From JADJPO01 sp963825645 (GTDB lineage: Bacteria; Actinomycetota; Actinomycetes; Actinomycetales; Kineosporiaceae), in contig CAWGTT010000006.1 of the NCBI GenBank assembly GCA_963825645.1, positions 85,641 through 149,640 of the forward strand: a DNA stretch of 64,000 bases, read 5' to 3'. The notes under the pieces are model-generated. The model saw nothing but the letters and a program-made list of their open reading frames with translations, was not told the DNA's origin and did no database searches. Within the stretch, counting starts at the first letter, position 1; every line of letters begins with the position of its first letter. The position numbers were made by a program, and so were the translations under genes. Of the stretch, positions 43,012-51,396 are shown in pieces.

Positions 43012-44696
43012 GGGCCTACCGGCATGGATGTTGATCCACTTCTGGGTGATCGGGTCGCTTGTCGTTGCGGGTGAGGGTGTTGTGGGTGGCGTGGACCGGG
43101 TTGTGGGGTGGGTACGGGTGGTGGCAGGGGTCGGGTGGGGGCCGGCGCGTTGATGGGGGCAGGCCTTGGCCTGCCTGTTCCTGGCCTGGTAGGGCCCGTG
43201 GAGGCTCGCCGGTCAAGAGCCGCGAGAGGTGATCGCGTCAGCGGGCGCCTCCCGTGGTCGCTGGCGGCGCGGAGCGCTCTTGAGGGGTGAGGGCGGGCCC
43301 GTACGCTGCGCCGGTCCCCATCCCGGCCCGGGCGCTGACGAGCGGACGCGCACGGGGTGTGCCTACCGTTCCGTGGTCGACCAAGACTGCGGAAGGGCGG
43401 GTGAGGCCCGTGCGCGTCACCACAGCATTCAACCGTCTGTTGGCCCTGCCGGGAACCCGGGTGACCGCGGTGGCCTTCACCGCGACGACGGTGAGCGTGA
43501 CCGTCGGGTTGCGGCGCCGTCGGCTGGTCTGCCCGCACTGCGGATACACCACCGGCGCCCGCCATGACACCCGGCCGGTGGCCTCCCTCTGGCGGCATCT
43601 GGACCTGGCATCACGGCGGCTGCAGGTGCACGCCAGGCTGCGCCGACTGGCCTGTCCTGCCCATGGGGTGGTGGTCGAGGGCGTGCCGTTCGCCCGGCCT
43701 GGTTCGAGGTTCACCCGCGACTTCGAGGCGCTGGTCGGCTGGCTGGCCACCACGATGGATCAGACCGCGTTGGCCCGGCTGGTACGCATCGACTGGGACA
43801 CCGTCGGCCGGATCATCACCCGGGTCCTCGACGAGGTCCTGGACACCGACAGGCTGGAGGACCTGTTCGTCATCGGGGTGGACGAAGTGGCCTGGCGTAA
43901 GGGCCAGAACTACGTGACGCTGGTCTCATCTCATACCCGCGCGCAGGTGGTGTGGGGCGCCCAGGGCCGCGACGCGGCCACCCTGGACGGCTTCTTCACC
44001 GAGCTGGGACCCGAACGCTCCGCGGCGGTCCAGGCGGTCAGCATGGACATGAGCGCCGGCTATGAGAAGAGCGTCCGCAAACCGGGCCACGCCCCACAGG
44101 CAACGATCTGTTTCGATCCCTTCCATGTGGTCGCCCTGGGCACCAAGGCGTTGGATACCGTGCGCCGCGAACACTGGCAGATCCTGCGCCGCAGTGACCC
44201 GACCGCGGCCCGCCGGTTCAAAGGCGCCCGCTGGGCGCTGCTGAAACGCCCCGAGAACCTGACCGACGATCAGGCCGCGACCTTGCGTCGGTTCCGCCGG
44301 GCCGGCGGCGCGATCTGGCGGGCCTACACCCTGCGGGAGGCACTCCGGGCGATCTTCTCCCCCGACCTGGACTACGCCGACGTCGAGCACCTGCTCGACC
44401 GGTTCTGCGCCAAGGCCTCTCGCAGCGGACTGAAACCCTTCGTCACCCTGGCACGGACCATCACCCGCCACCGTGACGGGATCCTCGCCGCGATCCGACT
44501 CCGAGTGAACAACGCCCGGCACGAGGGCCTCAACCGTCGCGTGCGACTCATCCTCACCCGCGCATACGGGTTCCACTCCCTGCACGCCGCGCTGGCACTC
44601 ATCATGCTCACCCTCGGCCCCGTCACCCACGTCCTACCCCACGAACGACTCGGCTCCGGACCATAGATGTGGATCAACATCCATGCCGGAAGAGCC
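43012..44696 (+). mobile_element. ISL3-family insertion sequence
   Basis: The element is 1,685 bp. Its ends share a 21-bp perfect inverted repeat (CCGGCATGGATGTTGATCCA plus C at 43019-43039, reverse complement at 44669-44689), extended imperfectly to GGGCCTA/GGCTCTT at the tips. The flanks CCCTTTCA (43004-43011) and CCATTTCA (44697-44704) look like an 8-bp target duplication with one change, the ISL3 standard. The 389 bases before the transposase (43012-43400) are GT-rich with no gene I can support. Confidence 0.85.
43401..44666 (+). CDS. ISL3-family transposase
   Basis: An apparently intact 421-residue transposase from GTG 43401 (GTG 43410 possible). A zinc-ribbon N-terminus (L-V-C-P-H-C-G-Y-T-T-G, then R-R-L-A-C-P-A-H-G) precedes the DDE domain: I-G-V-D-E-V-A-W-R-K-G-Q-N-Y, M-D-M-S-A-G-Y, C-F-D-P-F-H-V-V and the late Glu in N-A-R-H-E-G-L-N-R. 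No internal stop is seen, so this element may still be mobile. Confidence 0.92.
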   Translation: MRPVRVTTAFNRLLALPGTRVTAVAFTATTVSVTVGLRRRRLVCPHCGYTTGARHDTRPVASLWRHLDLASRRLQVHARLRRLACPAHGVVVEGVPFARPGSRFTRDFEALVGWLATTMDQTALARLVRIDWDTVGRIITRVLDEVLDTDRLEDLFVIGVDEVAWRKGQNYVTLVSSHTRAQVVWGAQGRDAATLDGFFTELGPERSAAVQAVSMDMSAGYEKSVRKPGHAPQATICFDPFHVVALGTKALDTVRREHWQILRRSDPTAARRFKGARWALLKRPENLTDDQAATLRRFRRAGGAIWRAYTLREALRAIFSPDLDYADVEHLLDRFCAKASRSGLKPFVTLARTITRHRDGILAAIRLRVNNARHEGLNRRVRLILTRAYGFHSLHAALALIMLTLGPVTHVLPHERLGSGP

Positions 44697-44940
44697 CCAT
44701 TTCAACACCCATCGACCCCATCGCGCCTTGAGCCAAGCCGCACCGTTGCGTGCACTCCCAACAGCCCCCGCAGACCCCGACGTCACCCTCCGACGACGTG
44801 ACCGGCTCGGCGGTCTGATCCATGAATATGCGCAGGTCGCATGACGATTGCAGAGTTCTCGGCACCCACACCTTCTCGGTCTGTGAGCCCACCCCTGCGA
44901 CCGGTATCGCACTCGCCGGAACATGTGGCGGCCCAGGGTC

Positions 44941-47900
44941 TCAGAAGTTGAGAGAGATCGTGGCCGTCGCCTGGTAGGTGTTGGTGGCGTCGGGGGCGTC
45001 GGTGGTGGGCCAGCGCCGGCGGGACAGGGTGAGGGTGAGCCGATGGCTGCCCGGCTCAAAATGCGCGGCGGCGGTGGGGATCAGCAGCACGCGGCGGCCG
45101 TCACCGCTCTGCAGTGCCTGGACCGGCACGGGCACGTCCACATCCTCCGGCTGCATCCGGAAACGGCCCACCAGCTGCACGAGGTCGGTTGTCGCCAGCA
45201 GCACCGTGCCCGGCAGGGGCGAGGCGAGATCCGGAGCCAGTTCGCTGCCGTGGGGCAGTGCGGGCATCGCACCGGTCCGCCTGGCCAGCAGCTGCGCCGG
45301 TGATTGGGGGAGGAAGCCGGGCCGGACCACACCGCCCAGGAGCCGCAGGTCACCGCCCTGCCCGACCGCGACCACGGCCAGTGCGCCGGCGTTGGCCAGC
45401 GCCGGGTCCAAGGTCAGCCGCAGGCCGCCGCGCACGACGTCGACGTCCAGGATCGTGCGATCGGGATCCGGCCGGGGCGCCCGGACGTGGAGCGGTCCGC
45501 GCGGCCGCGGACCGGGGGAGGCTGGTTGGACCAGATCGTGGAGACGGTCGCGGAGCGACCCGGCCACCGTGGACGGCGGTAAGGGCTGTACCGGGAACGG
45601 AAGTCCGCCGGTGTGAGTGCGGTGCACCATCCCGGCCGTGATCTCGGATGTCAGGTCCAGGGGCTCGGGGGACTCGATCAGCAGCGCCTGGGCGCGACCG
45701 ATGCTGTCGGTGACCCGGGTCAGTTCGAGGCTGGTGACGTCGTCCTTCAAGGGCAGTCCGAGCGCTCCGGCCCAGGCTGCGAACACCCGTTCACGATCCG
45801 CCGCCGTTGCTCCGGGCGCCATCACGGCGCTCACGTCGCCCGCGCCGGCCGCCCACAGTTGCGCCACGGTCGCCGTGGTCGTCCCCGGGCCCATGACGTC
45901 CGGCGCGGCATCGTCCAGCCGGCCGGACCACGACCCGATGTGGTCCTCGAACGAGCCGAACCGGCTGACTGTGAACCCGAACGCGAACAGGTCCAGGCCG
46001 TGCACCTGCAACGAGGTGAAGGCGACCGGGCCGCCGGCCACCAGGCAGAGCCGGCCCTCGCGCACGACGTCGCGATCGGCCTCGACCACGACCTCGCCGA
46101 CCTGTGCCTTGACCCGGTCGTCGTAGGCGGTGGCCAGCAGGGTCACCGGCGGCACGTCCGCAGGGTCCGCGGGCACGGGCAGGACGGCGGCCGCGAGCTC
46201 GGTGAGAGGTCCGCCCACGGTGGTGCGCCGCCGGATGACGAGCCGGCCGCCGTCCACCGTCACGAAGATCCCGCGGGGGGCCGGGCCCGTCCCGCTGACG
46301 CCGAACCCGACCCCGGCTGGAGCCATGGGCTGCCCGGGCGATGCTGATCGCATGCCCACGGCGGCGGTCAGGTGGTCCCAGTCCGGATCACCGAACACTG
46401 CGTTGCCGGCAGCGGTGGTCTGCAGGCTGCCGTCGTCGGCGATGCTCCAGGCGCCGGTGGCCGGGAACCTTGAGAACGCGGTGTCGTCACCGGGCTCGAA
46501 CGGGCGGCGGTCGACGAAACCCGCTCCCTCGACCCGCACGCTCGCGACGAAACGGGTGCTCGCGCTCCACTGGCCGTCCTCGCCCGGCGGGGGTGCGATC
46601 AGGACCGTGCCGATGAGCTCGCGCGGATCGCCCGGGCTGCACGGCACTCCCGGGCGCTGCGTCACCCGCGCCAGCCGGTGCAGCAGCGGGTCGGCGGTCA
46701 CCATGGCCGTGCTGGTCGTCGTCCCCTGCGCAGGCTTGCCCCGCCAGGGCGGTCGGGGCCGGGGCGGTGGCGGCGGGACGCCCGCCCCGTGGTGGGTCGC
46801 GACCCAGTCCTCACCGGTGGTGGTGAAGACGGTCTCGGCCCCGCTGGCCACCTCCGGTTCGGCGACCAGTTGCATCCGCAGCAGCGTCGTCTGCTCGGCG
46901 GCGGTGCCGGGTGGCCGCACGTTCAGGGGGACGGCGACCAGGAAACCCTCGGAGAAGGCCAGGGTCACCGGCTCGGCACGGTAGAGCGCGCCGTTCGCGG
47001 TGCCGCCCGAATAGGCCTGCCGCACATGTGGTTCGAGCTCGTCACCGAGCCTGGTCACCGCGTTGAGGCCGGGCAGGCCCTTGGTGCGCACGTAGACGAA
47101 CTCCTCCACGTCGGCCGGTTCGGTGGCGGTCGACGGATGGCCGATGGAGGCCCGGGTGGTGAGCCGGATCTCATACTCGTGGTTCGGCAGCAGGGCCAGC
47201 TTGCCCTTGCCCTCGTAACCGCCGCCCGCTCCGGCCTCGCAGGCCGCCGCCTCGAGCAGCAGCTCCAGGTAGTCGTCCAGGCCCACGTAGGAGGCTTCCT
47301 CGATCTCCAGCGTCACCGGCGTGACTGACGCCGCCCGGCGTGCCCCGGCCACCGGGTGCGCGATGCCCGGCGTCCGGGGGAGGATCCACACCTCGAACCG
47401 CCGGATCGGACCCTGCGCGCCGGCCAGGACGGACTGGAAGGCCGCGGTGCCCGCGCCCAGGTCGCGGCGGCCGACCTCGCGGCCGGTGCGGTCGAACATC
47501 ACCAGCAGGGCCTGCACCCCGCGGGGCCAGGCCAGGCGGGCACCGCAGAAGGCGGCGTCCTGGTCGAGATCCGCGCGAGCCGCCACGCCCGGCGAGGCGA
47601 TCGGCGTGACCGCCACCATGGTGCCGGCCGGCGCCCCGGCGAACTGGGCGGGGTGGGTCCAGCCGCCGCGGGGGAAGCGGATACTGCTGGTGCTGTCCGA
47701 GAACCGTGAGCGGGCCGGCAGATCCACGCCGGCCAGCGCATCCCGCCAGTGCACGCGGTGGAACAGATCGGCAAGGTCCTTGTCGTCCGGCGGGCGGCAG
47801 CAGGGCCATCCGGTGGCGAACCGCACCAGTTGCTCGTCGGATCGCGCGTCCGAGGTGGCGAACTCGTACGGGGCGACCCCGTTGAGCAGCAACCGCTTCG

Positions 47901-50900
47901 CGGCCGGCTGGCCGGCCACCTGCTGGTCCAGATCCCAGGTGGCGGCCAGCACCTGCTCGGCAAACGCACCCTGGAGCTGAACGCCGCCGGGATCGCTGAA
48001 GTCGGTGGTGAGCTCGATGCGATCGCTGAGCTGATGCCACGAACGGTCCGCACCGAAACGTGCCCGCCGCCGCACGGCGAGCCCGACCAGCTCGTAGGTG
48101 AGGGTGAGATCCCCGGACTGTTGCCGGCCCGGATCGCTCGCGAGCCCGGTGCCGAGCCCGAGCCGGTCGATCACCGGGACGCTCCACTCGACCGCGATGG
48201 TGGCATCGGTGGCGACCGGCCGCAGGGCGGTGTCCGCCGCCAGGTTCGCCAGCCGCACGGCCTCCGGCCGGGTCGGTGCCTGCAGTTCGCGCACCGAGTG
48301 CGTGGGCGACACCCCGGTGCCGTCCCAGTGCGGGTCGAACCGTTCGAGATGGGCCGGAAGCCGCTGCAGCGAGGCGGCTTCGATCGCGGCTGAACTCGCC
48401 AGCGGCTGGGCGGCGGCGGAGAGGGCGGCGGGGTCCAGTTCACCGAACTGCACCTCGAGCCGCCAGGTCACGTCAGGCAGGAACCAGGGCGTCTCGAGCC
48501 GGATCTGCGCCGACAGGTCACCGCGGGTGGGAGCCGCCCCGACCACCCGGAACTCCAGCCGGGCGCTGACCCCGATCCGCAGGAAGCCGAACAAGATGAA
48601 GCGGAAGCCGACCTCGATGAACACCATGGCCGCGTAGTCCGTCGACCCGGTGGTGAAGACCAGCACCTGGACGCCGAATCCGGCGTTGTAGCTGAGCTGG
48701 ATGACCCCCCGCTTGCCGATACCACCCTCCACCCGCACGGCGAGCGCGAAGCCCTTCGGGCCGCCCTCGACCAGTTCCAGGCAGAAGGCGATCGACAGCG
48801 ACGCCTCCAGCCAGAGGTCGACGCCGAACCGCAGCGTGAGCCAGCTGCTCTGGTCGGCCAGCCGCCCGATGGCGAGGGTCGCCGGGTCGTTGGACAGGAA
48901 CAGGCTGCCCTTCAGCCCGCCGGCGCCGGCCAGCCATCCCGGCGCGTCCTTGACGAACGAGGCCATCGTGACGTTGACCGCGAGCACGGCACTGGTGCGG
49001 TCGTTCTCGCGGTCCCACTCGATCGCCAGGAAGCCCAGCGGCTCCGGCGCGATGGCGAACACCCGGGCCGAGAAGAGCATCCCGTGCTCAGCGGGGCTGT
49101 GGATGCCGAGGACGAAGAGGTCGAGCACGACCAGCCGTCCCAGGGCCACGAACGAGGCCGAGGCGCCGACCCCCCACGCCCAGGCATCGTCGATCACCTC
49201 CCACGCTGCCAGCCGCCGGTCTCCCGGCACGGTGAGCGGGTCGGAATCCAGGTACCACCGGTAGTAGCGGAGTTCGCGCGCGTCGCGATCGACCTCGCGC
49301 AGCTTGGGCTTCATGTTGTTCGCGTACAGCACGCGCGCGCCACGCAGTTCGACGCCGGCGATCGGGCCGAGCTGCCCGGCGTACACCGCTTGGACCATCA
49401 GGTAGTGGAAGCTCCCGGCGTCCGACGACCGGTGGCCGTGCAGCAGGTCGACCATCACCCGGTGCTCGACCTTGCCGACGTGGAAGGACACCGTCCCGGT
49501 GAAGCCGAACTCGGTGATGCTGGTGTCGGACTCCTCGCGTTCGCTGTAGTAGCCGCCCGCCTCGATCAGGAGGACCGAGCTCTTGAGCCGCAGGAAGAAG
49601 CCGTCGATCTTCAGCCGGGGCGCGGACTCGTTGCCCCGGACGCGCAGCCGCAGCCGCTTGACGGTGAGCGCGCCCTCGAGCCCGGCGGGCGGATCGATGA
49701 CCAGGCCACCGGACAGGCTCAGATAGCTGGCGTCGTCCTCCGCGGTCAGCCCGAGCTCGGAGATGACGAAGCCGAGCGGGCCGAACCAGGCGACCACCCC
49801 GTCCGGCAGGGCGATGCCCTCCAGGTGGATCTCGCCGAACCGCCAGCCGGCGTTCTCCAGCGTGAAGGTGACGTGCTCACCGTTGAGAGCCCGCAGCCGG
49901 AAACCCTTGTGGTCGTCGGCACCGGTCGGGGGCAGCGAGACGAAGAGGTCGGCGGTCAGCAGCCAGCTGTCGACCGGGTCCTTGCCCTGGCCGAGCCAGC
50001 GGCCCAGGGAGAAGCCGCCGCGGATCGCCATCACGTCGAAGATCAGGATCTGCGCGATCTCGAAGTGGCCGAGGCGGTTGACGTCCTCGTGTGGCCCGTC
50101 AGACGGTTCCGGGGGCGTGCCCGGCGGGCTGTTCGGCGGGGTCGCGAAATCCCGCTGATAGGCCGCGGTCAGGGTGTACTCCGGTTCCAGCCCGATCTCG
50201 ATGGCGTGCTGGGCGGTGGAGTCCGCGCCGAACACCAGCGCCGCGTGGAAGGTCAATCCGAGGTCCTCACCGATCTGCTCGCTCGGCTGGGACCGGTAGT
50301 ACAGATCCTGGACGACGAACGTCAGGTGCGGATCGGAACTGATCCGGATCCGGACCGGCGCCCGCTCAAACGCGAAGACCTGCTCGGTGGACGCCGGATC
50401 GAGCACCCGCCGGCGCACCCCGGCGGTGAGGTGACGCGGCACCGGGAGCAGGAGCGGGCCCCGGAACGGGACCACCGCGTCCCCGAACACGAACTCGGCG
50501 GCCGGGCCCGGATCCGGGGTCGAGCCCGAACCAGGAGCGGGGGTCTCGTCCTCCTGGTGGTCGTTGAGCCAGTCGGCCAGACCCCGCAGCCGGGACGACT
50601 CCTCGTCGATGTCGGCCGAGCGGACGGCGAACAGGCCGTCGTTCGAGGCGGTGTGACTGGGCAGCCAGGGTTCGATGCTGTGCCGCAGCCACTCGATCCG
50701 GTCCCGGGCGAAACCCGGCGACGGCAGCAGCCGGAAGTCGTGCACGGCGGTGCAGGGCACGCCGGACAGCGCACACCGGCCGAAGGAGATCGGCACGGCC
50801 GGCTGGATGTCGAACTCGAGGTCCGCGGTCATGGTCAGGCGGACGTGGACCAGGACCGAGGTGCCCGGGCCGCCGCCGCGGCGATAGACTACCTGCAGAT

Positions 50901-51396
50901 CGTCGAGCCGGCCCGGTTCGAACTCGCCCACGGTGACCGTCGCGTTGCCGGCCGGGTCGCCGGGCTCGTCGGGGTGGACCTCGATCAGGCCCGAGGGCAG
51001 CACGATCTCGACCGGCAGGCCCTCCAGCACCAGTTCCGGACCACCCTCCGCGCCCAGGGCCGCGACCATGCGTACGACGCGACCGGCCAGCGCGAACGGC
51101 TTGATCCGGAACTCGACGTCCGGCATCGACGTCAGGACGAACGGCCACCCGTCCGGGAACGACGGGAAACCCGTTGCGGGAAGCGAGAGTTCGGCCTCGA
51201 CGGCGACACCGTCGGCCCGGGCGCCACCTCGGACCGCGAGCACGTGGACGGCCTGGTTGAGCGCCAGCAGCCACGGGGCCGGATCCGGTTCGTCACCACC
51301 GGCGACGTTACCGGTCTCCGGGCGCACGTGCGCCGAGGGCCAGCCCGAGACGAAGTCGCCGAACAGGCCGAACAGCGTCTGCGGCCCGGGCGCCAT
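44941..51396 (-). CDS. Giant beta-rich protein of unknown function (possibly DUF6603-like)
   Basis: A 2,151-residue protein, third and last gene of the three-gene operon. ATG 51396 overlaps the upstream stop (ATGA). No signal peptide and no helical membrane segment. The middle (about 450-1000) is a long series of alternating hydrophobic strands, for example L-S-L-S-G-G-L-V-I-D and V-F-I-E-V-G-F-R-F-I-L-F-G-F. This suggests an elongated beta structure and resembles DUF6603 proteins only weakly. A C-terminal stretch around 1600-1850 looks like a concanavalin/LamG-type beta sandwich (F-V-A-S-V-R-V-E-G-A-G-F, R-L-V-I-R-R-R-T). No catalytic motif is recognised. Its partners suggest an assembled particle or surface structure; this is inference. 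Confidence 0.75.
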   Translation of the reverse strand: MAPGPQTLFGLFGDFVSGWPSAHVRPETGNVAGGDEPDPAPWLLALNQAVHVLAVRGGARADGVAVEAELSLPATGFPSFPDGWPFVLTSMPDVEFRIKPFALAGRVVRMVAALGAEGGPELVLEGLPVEIVLPSGLIEVHPDEPGDPAGNATVTVGEFEPGRLDDLQVVYRRGGGPGTSVLVHVRLTMTADLEFDIQPAVPISFGRCALSGVPCTAVHDFRLLPSPGFARDRIEWLRHSIEPWLPSHTASNDGLFAVRSADIDEESSRLRGLADWLNDHQEDETPAPGSGSTPDPGPAAEFVFGDAVVPFRGPLLLPVPRHLTAGVRRRVLDPASTEQVFAFERAPVRIRISSDPHLTFVVQDLYYRSQPSEQIGEDLGLTFHAALVFGADSTAQHAIEIGLEPEYTLTAAYQRDFATPPNSPPGTPPEPSDGPHEDVNRLGHFEIAQILIFDVMAIRGGFSLGRWLGQGKDPVDSWLLTADLFVSLPPTGADDHKGFRLRALNGEHVTFTLENAGWRFGEIHLEGIALPDGVVAWFGPLGFVISELGLTAEDDASYLSLSGGLVIDPPAGLEGALTVKRLRLRVRGNESAPRLKIDGFFLRLKSSVLLIEAGGYYSEREESDTSITEFGFTGTVSFHVGKVEHRVMVDLLHGHRSSDAGSFHYLMVQAVYAGQLGPIAGVELRGARVLYANNMKPKLREVDRDARELRYYRWYLDSDPLTVPGDRRLAAWEVIDDAWAWGVGASASFVALGRLVVLDLFVLGIHSPAEHGMLFSARVFAIAPEPLGFLAIEWDRENDRTSAVLAVNVTMASFVKDAPGWLAGAGGLKGSLFLSNDPATLAIGRLADQSSWLTLRFGVDLWLEASLSIAFCLELVEGGPKGFALAVRVEGGIGKRGVIQLSYNAGFGVQVLVFTTGSTDYAAMVFIEVGFRFILFGFLRIGVSARLEFRVVGAAPTRGDLSAQIRLETPWFLPDVTWRLEVQFGELDPAALSAAAQPLASSAAIEAASLQRLPAHLERFDPHWDGTGVSPTHSVRELQAPTRPEAVRLANLAADTALRPVATDATIAVEWSVPVIDRLGLGTGLASDPGRQQSGDLTLTYELVGLAVRRRARFGADRSWHQLSDRIELTTDFSDPGGVQLQGAFAEQVLAATWDLDQQVAGQPAAKRLLLNGVAPYEFATSDARSDEQLVRFATGWPCCRPPDDKDLADLFHRVHWRDALAGVDLPARSRFSDSTSSIRFPRGGWTHPAQFAGAPAGTMVAVTPIASPGVAARADLDQDAAFCGARLAWPRGVQALLVMFDRTGREVGRRDLGAGTAAFQSVLAGAQGPIRRFEVWILPRTPGIAHPVAGARRAASVTPVTLEIEEASYVGLDDYLELLLEAAACEAGAGGGYEGKGKLALLPNHEYEIRLTTRASIGHPSTATEPADVEEFVYVRTKGLPGLNAVTRLGDELEPHVRQAYSGGTANGALYRAEPVTLAFSEGFLVAVPLNVRPPGTAAEQTTLLRMQLVAEPEVASGAETVFTTTGEDWVATHHGAGVPPPPPRPRPPWRGKPAQGTTTSTAMVTADPLLHRLARVTQRPGVPCSPGDPRELIGTVLIAPPPGEDGQWSASTRFVASVRVEGAGFVDRRPFEPGDDTAFSRFPATGAWSIADDGSLQTTAAGNAVFGDPDWDHLTAAVGMRSASPGQPMAPAGVGFGVSGTGPAPRGIFVTVDGGRLVIRRRTTVGGPLTELAAAVLPVPADPADVPPVTLLATAYDDRVKAQVGEVVVEADRDVVREGRLCLVAGGPVAFTSLQVHGLDLFAFGFTVSRFGSFEDHIGSWSGRLDDAAPDVMGPGTTTATVAQLWAAGAGDVSAVMAPGATAADRERVFAAWAGALGLPLKDDVTSLELTRVTDSIGRAQALLIESPEPLDLTSEITAGMVHRTHTGGLPFPVQPLPPSTVAGSLRDRLHDLVQPASPGPRPRGPLHVRAPRPDPDRTILDVDVVRGGLRLTLDPALANAGALAVVAVGQGGDLRLLGGVVRPGFLPQSPAQLLARRTGAMPALPHGSELAPDLASPLPGTVLLATTDLVQLVGRFRMQPEDVDVPVPVQALQSGDGRRVLLIPTAAAHFEPGSHRLTLTLSRRRWPTTDAPDATNTYQATATISLNF

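Larger units (their letters stand above)
42084..44844 (+). pseudogene. Integrase-core (rve) transposase, with amber codon and ISL3 insertion
   Basis: The frame starts at ATG 42084 (M-G-L-R-L-G-Y-L-I-A-R-R). An N-terminal helix-turn-helix (E-I-L-V-L-R-H-Q-L-E-V-L) is followed by the rve core: Asp in A-C-D-F-F-H, Asp in R-D-R-D-T-K-F and Glu in N-A-I-C-E-R-F. A TAG at 42576-42578 breaks it between P-T-W-Q and F-L-T-A-Q-A. The frame then runs to 43011, is interrupted by the ISL3 element, and resumes at 44697 with H-F-N-T-H-R-P-H-R-A-L-S-Q to TGA 44844. Joined, it makes a full-length family member. Confidence 0.85.
42010..44870 (+). mobile_element. rve-type insertion sequence, split by an ISL3 element
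   Basis: The ends are 18-bp perfect inverted repeats: TGTGGGTGCCGAGAACTC at 42010-42027 and its reverse complement at 44853-44870, beginning TG and ending CA. Without the inserted ISL3 element it is about 1.2 kb with one transposase gene. I see no clear target duplication. It lies in the 3' end of the integrase remnant. Confidence 0.85.
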
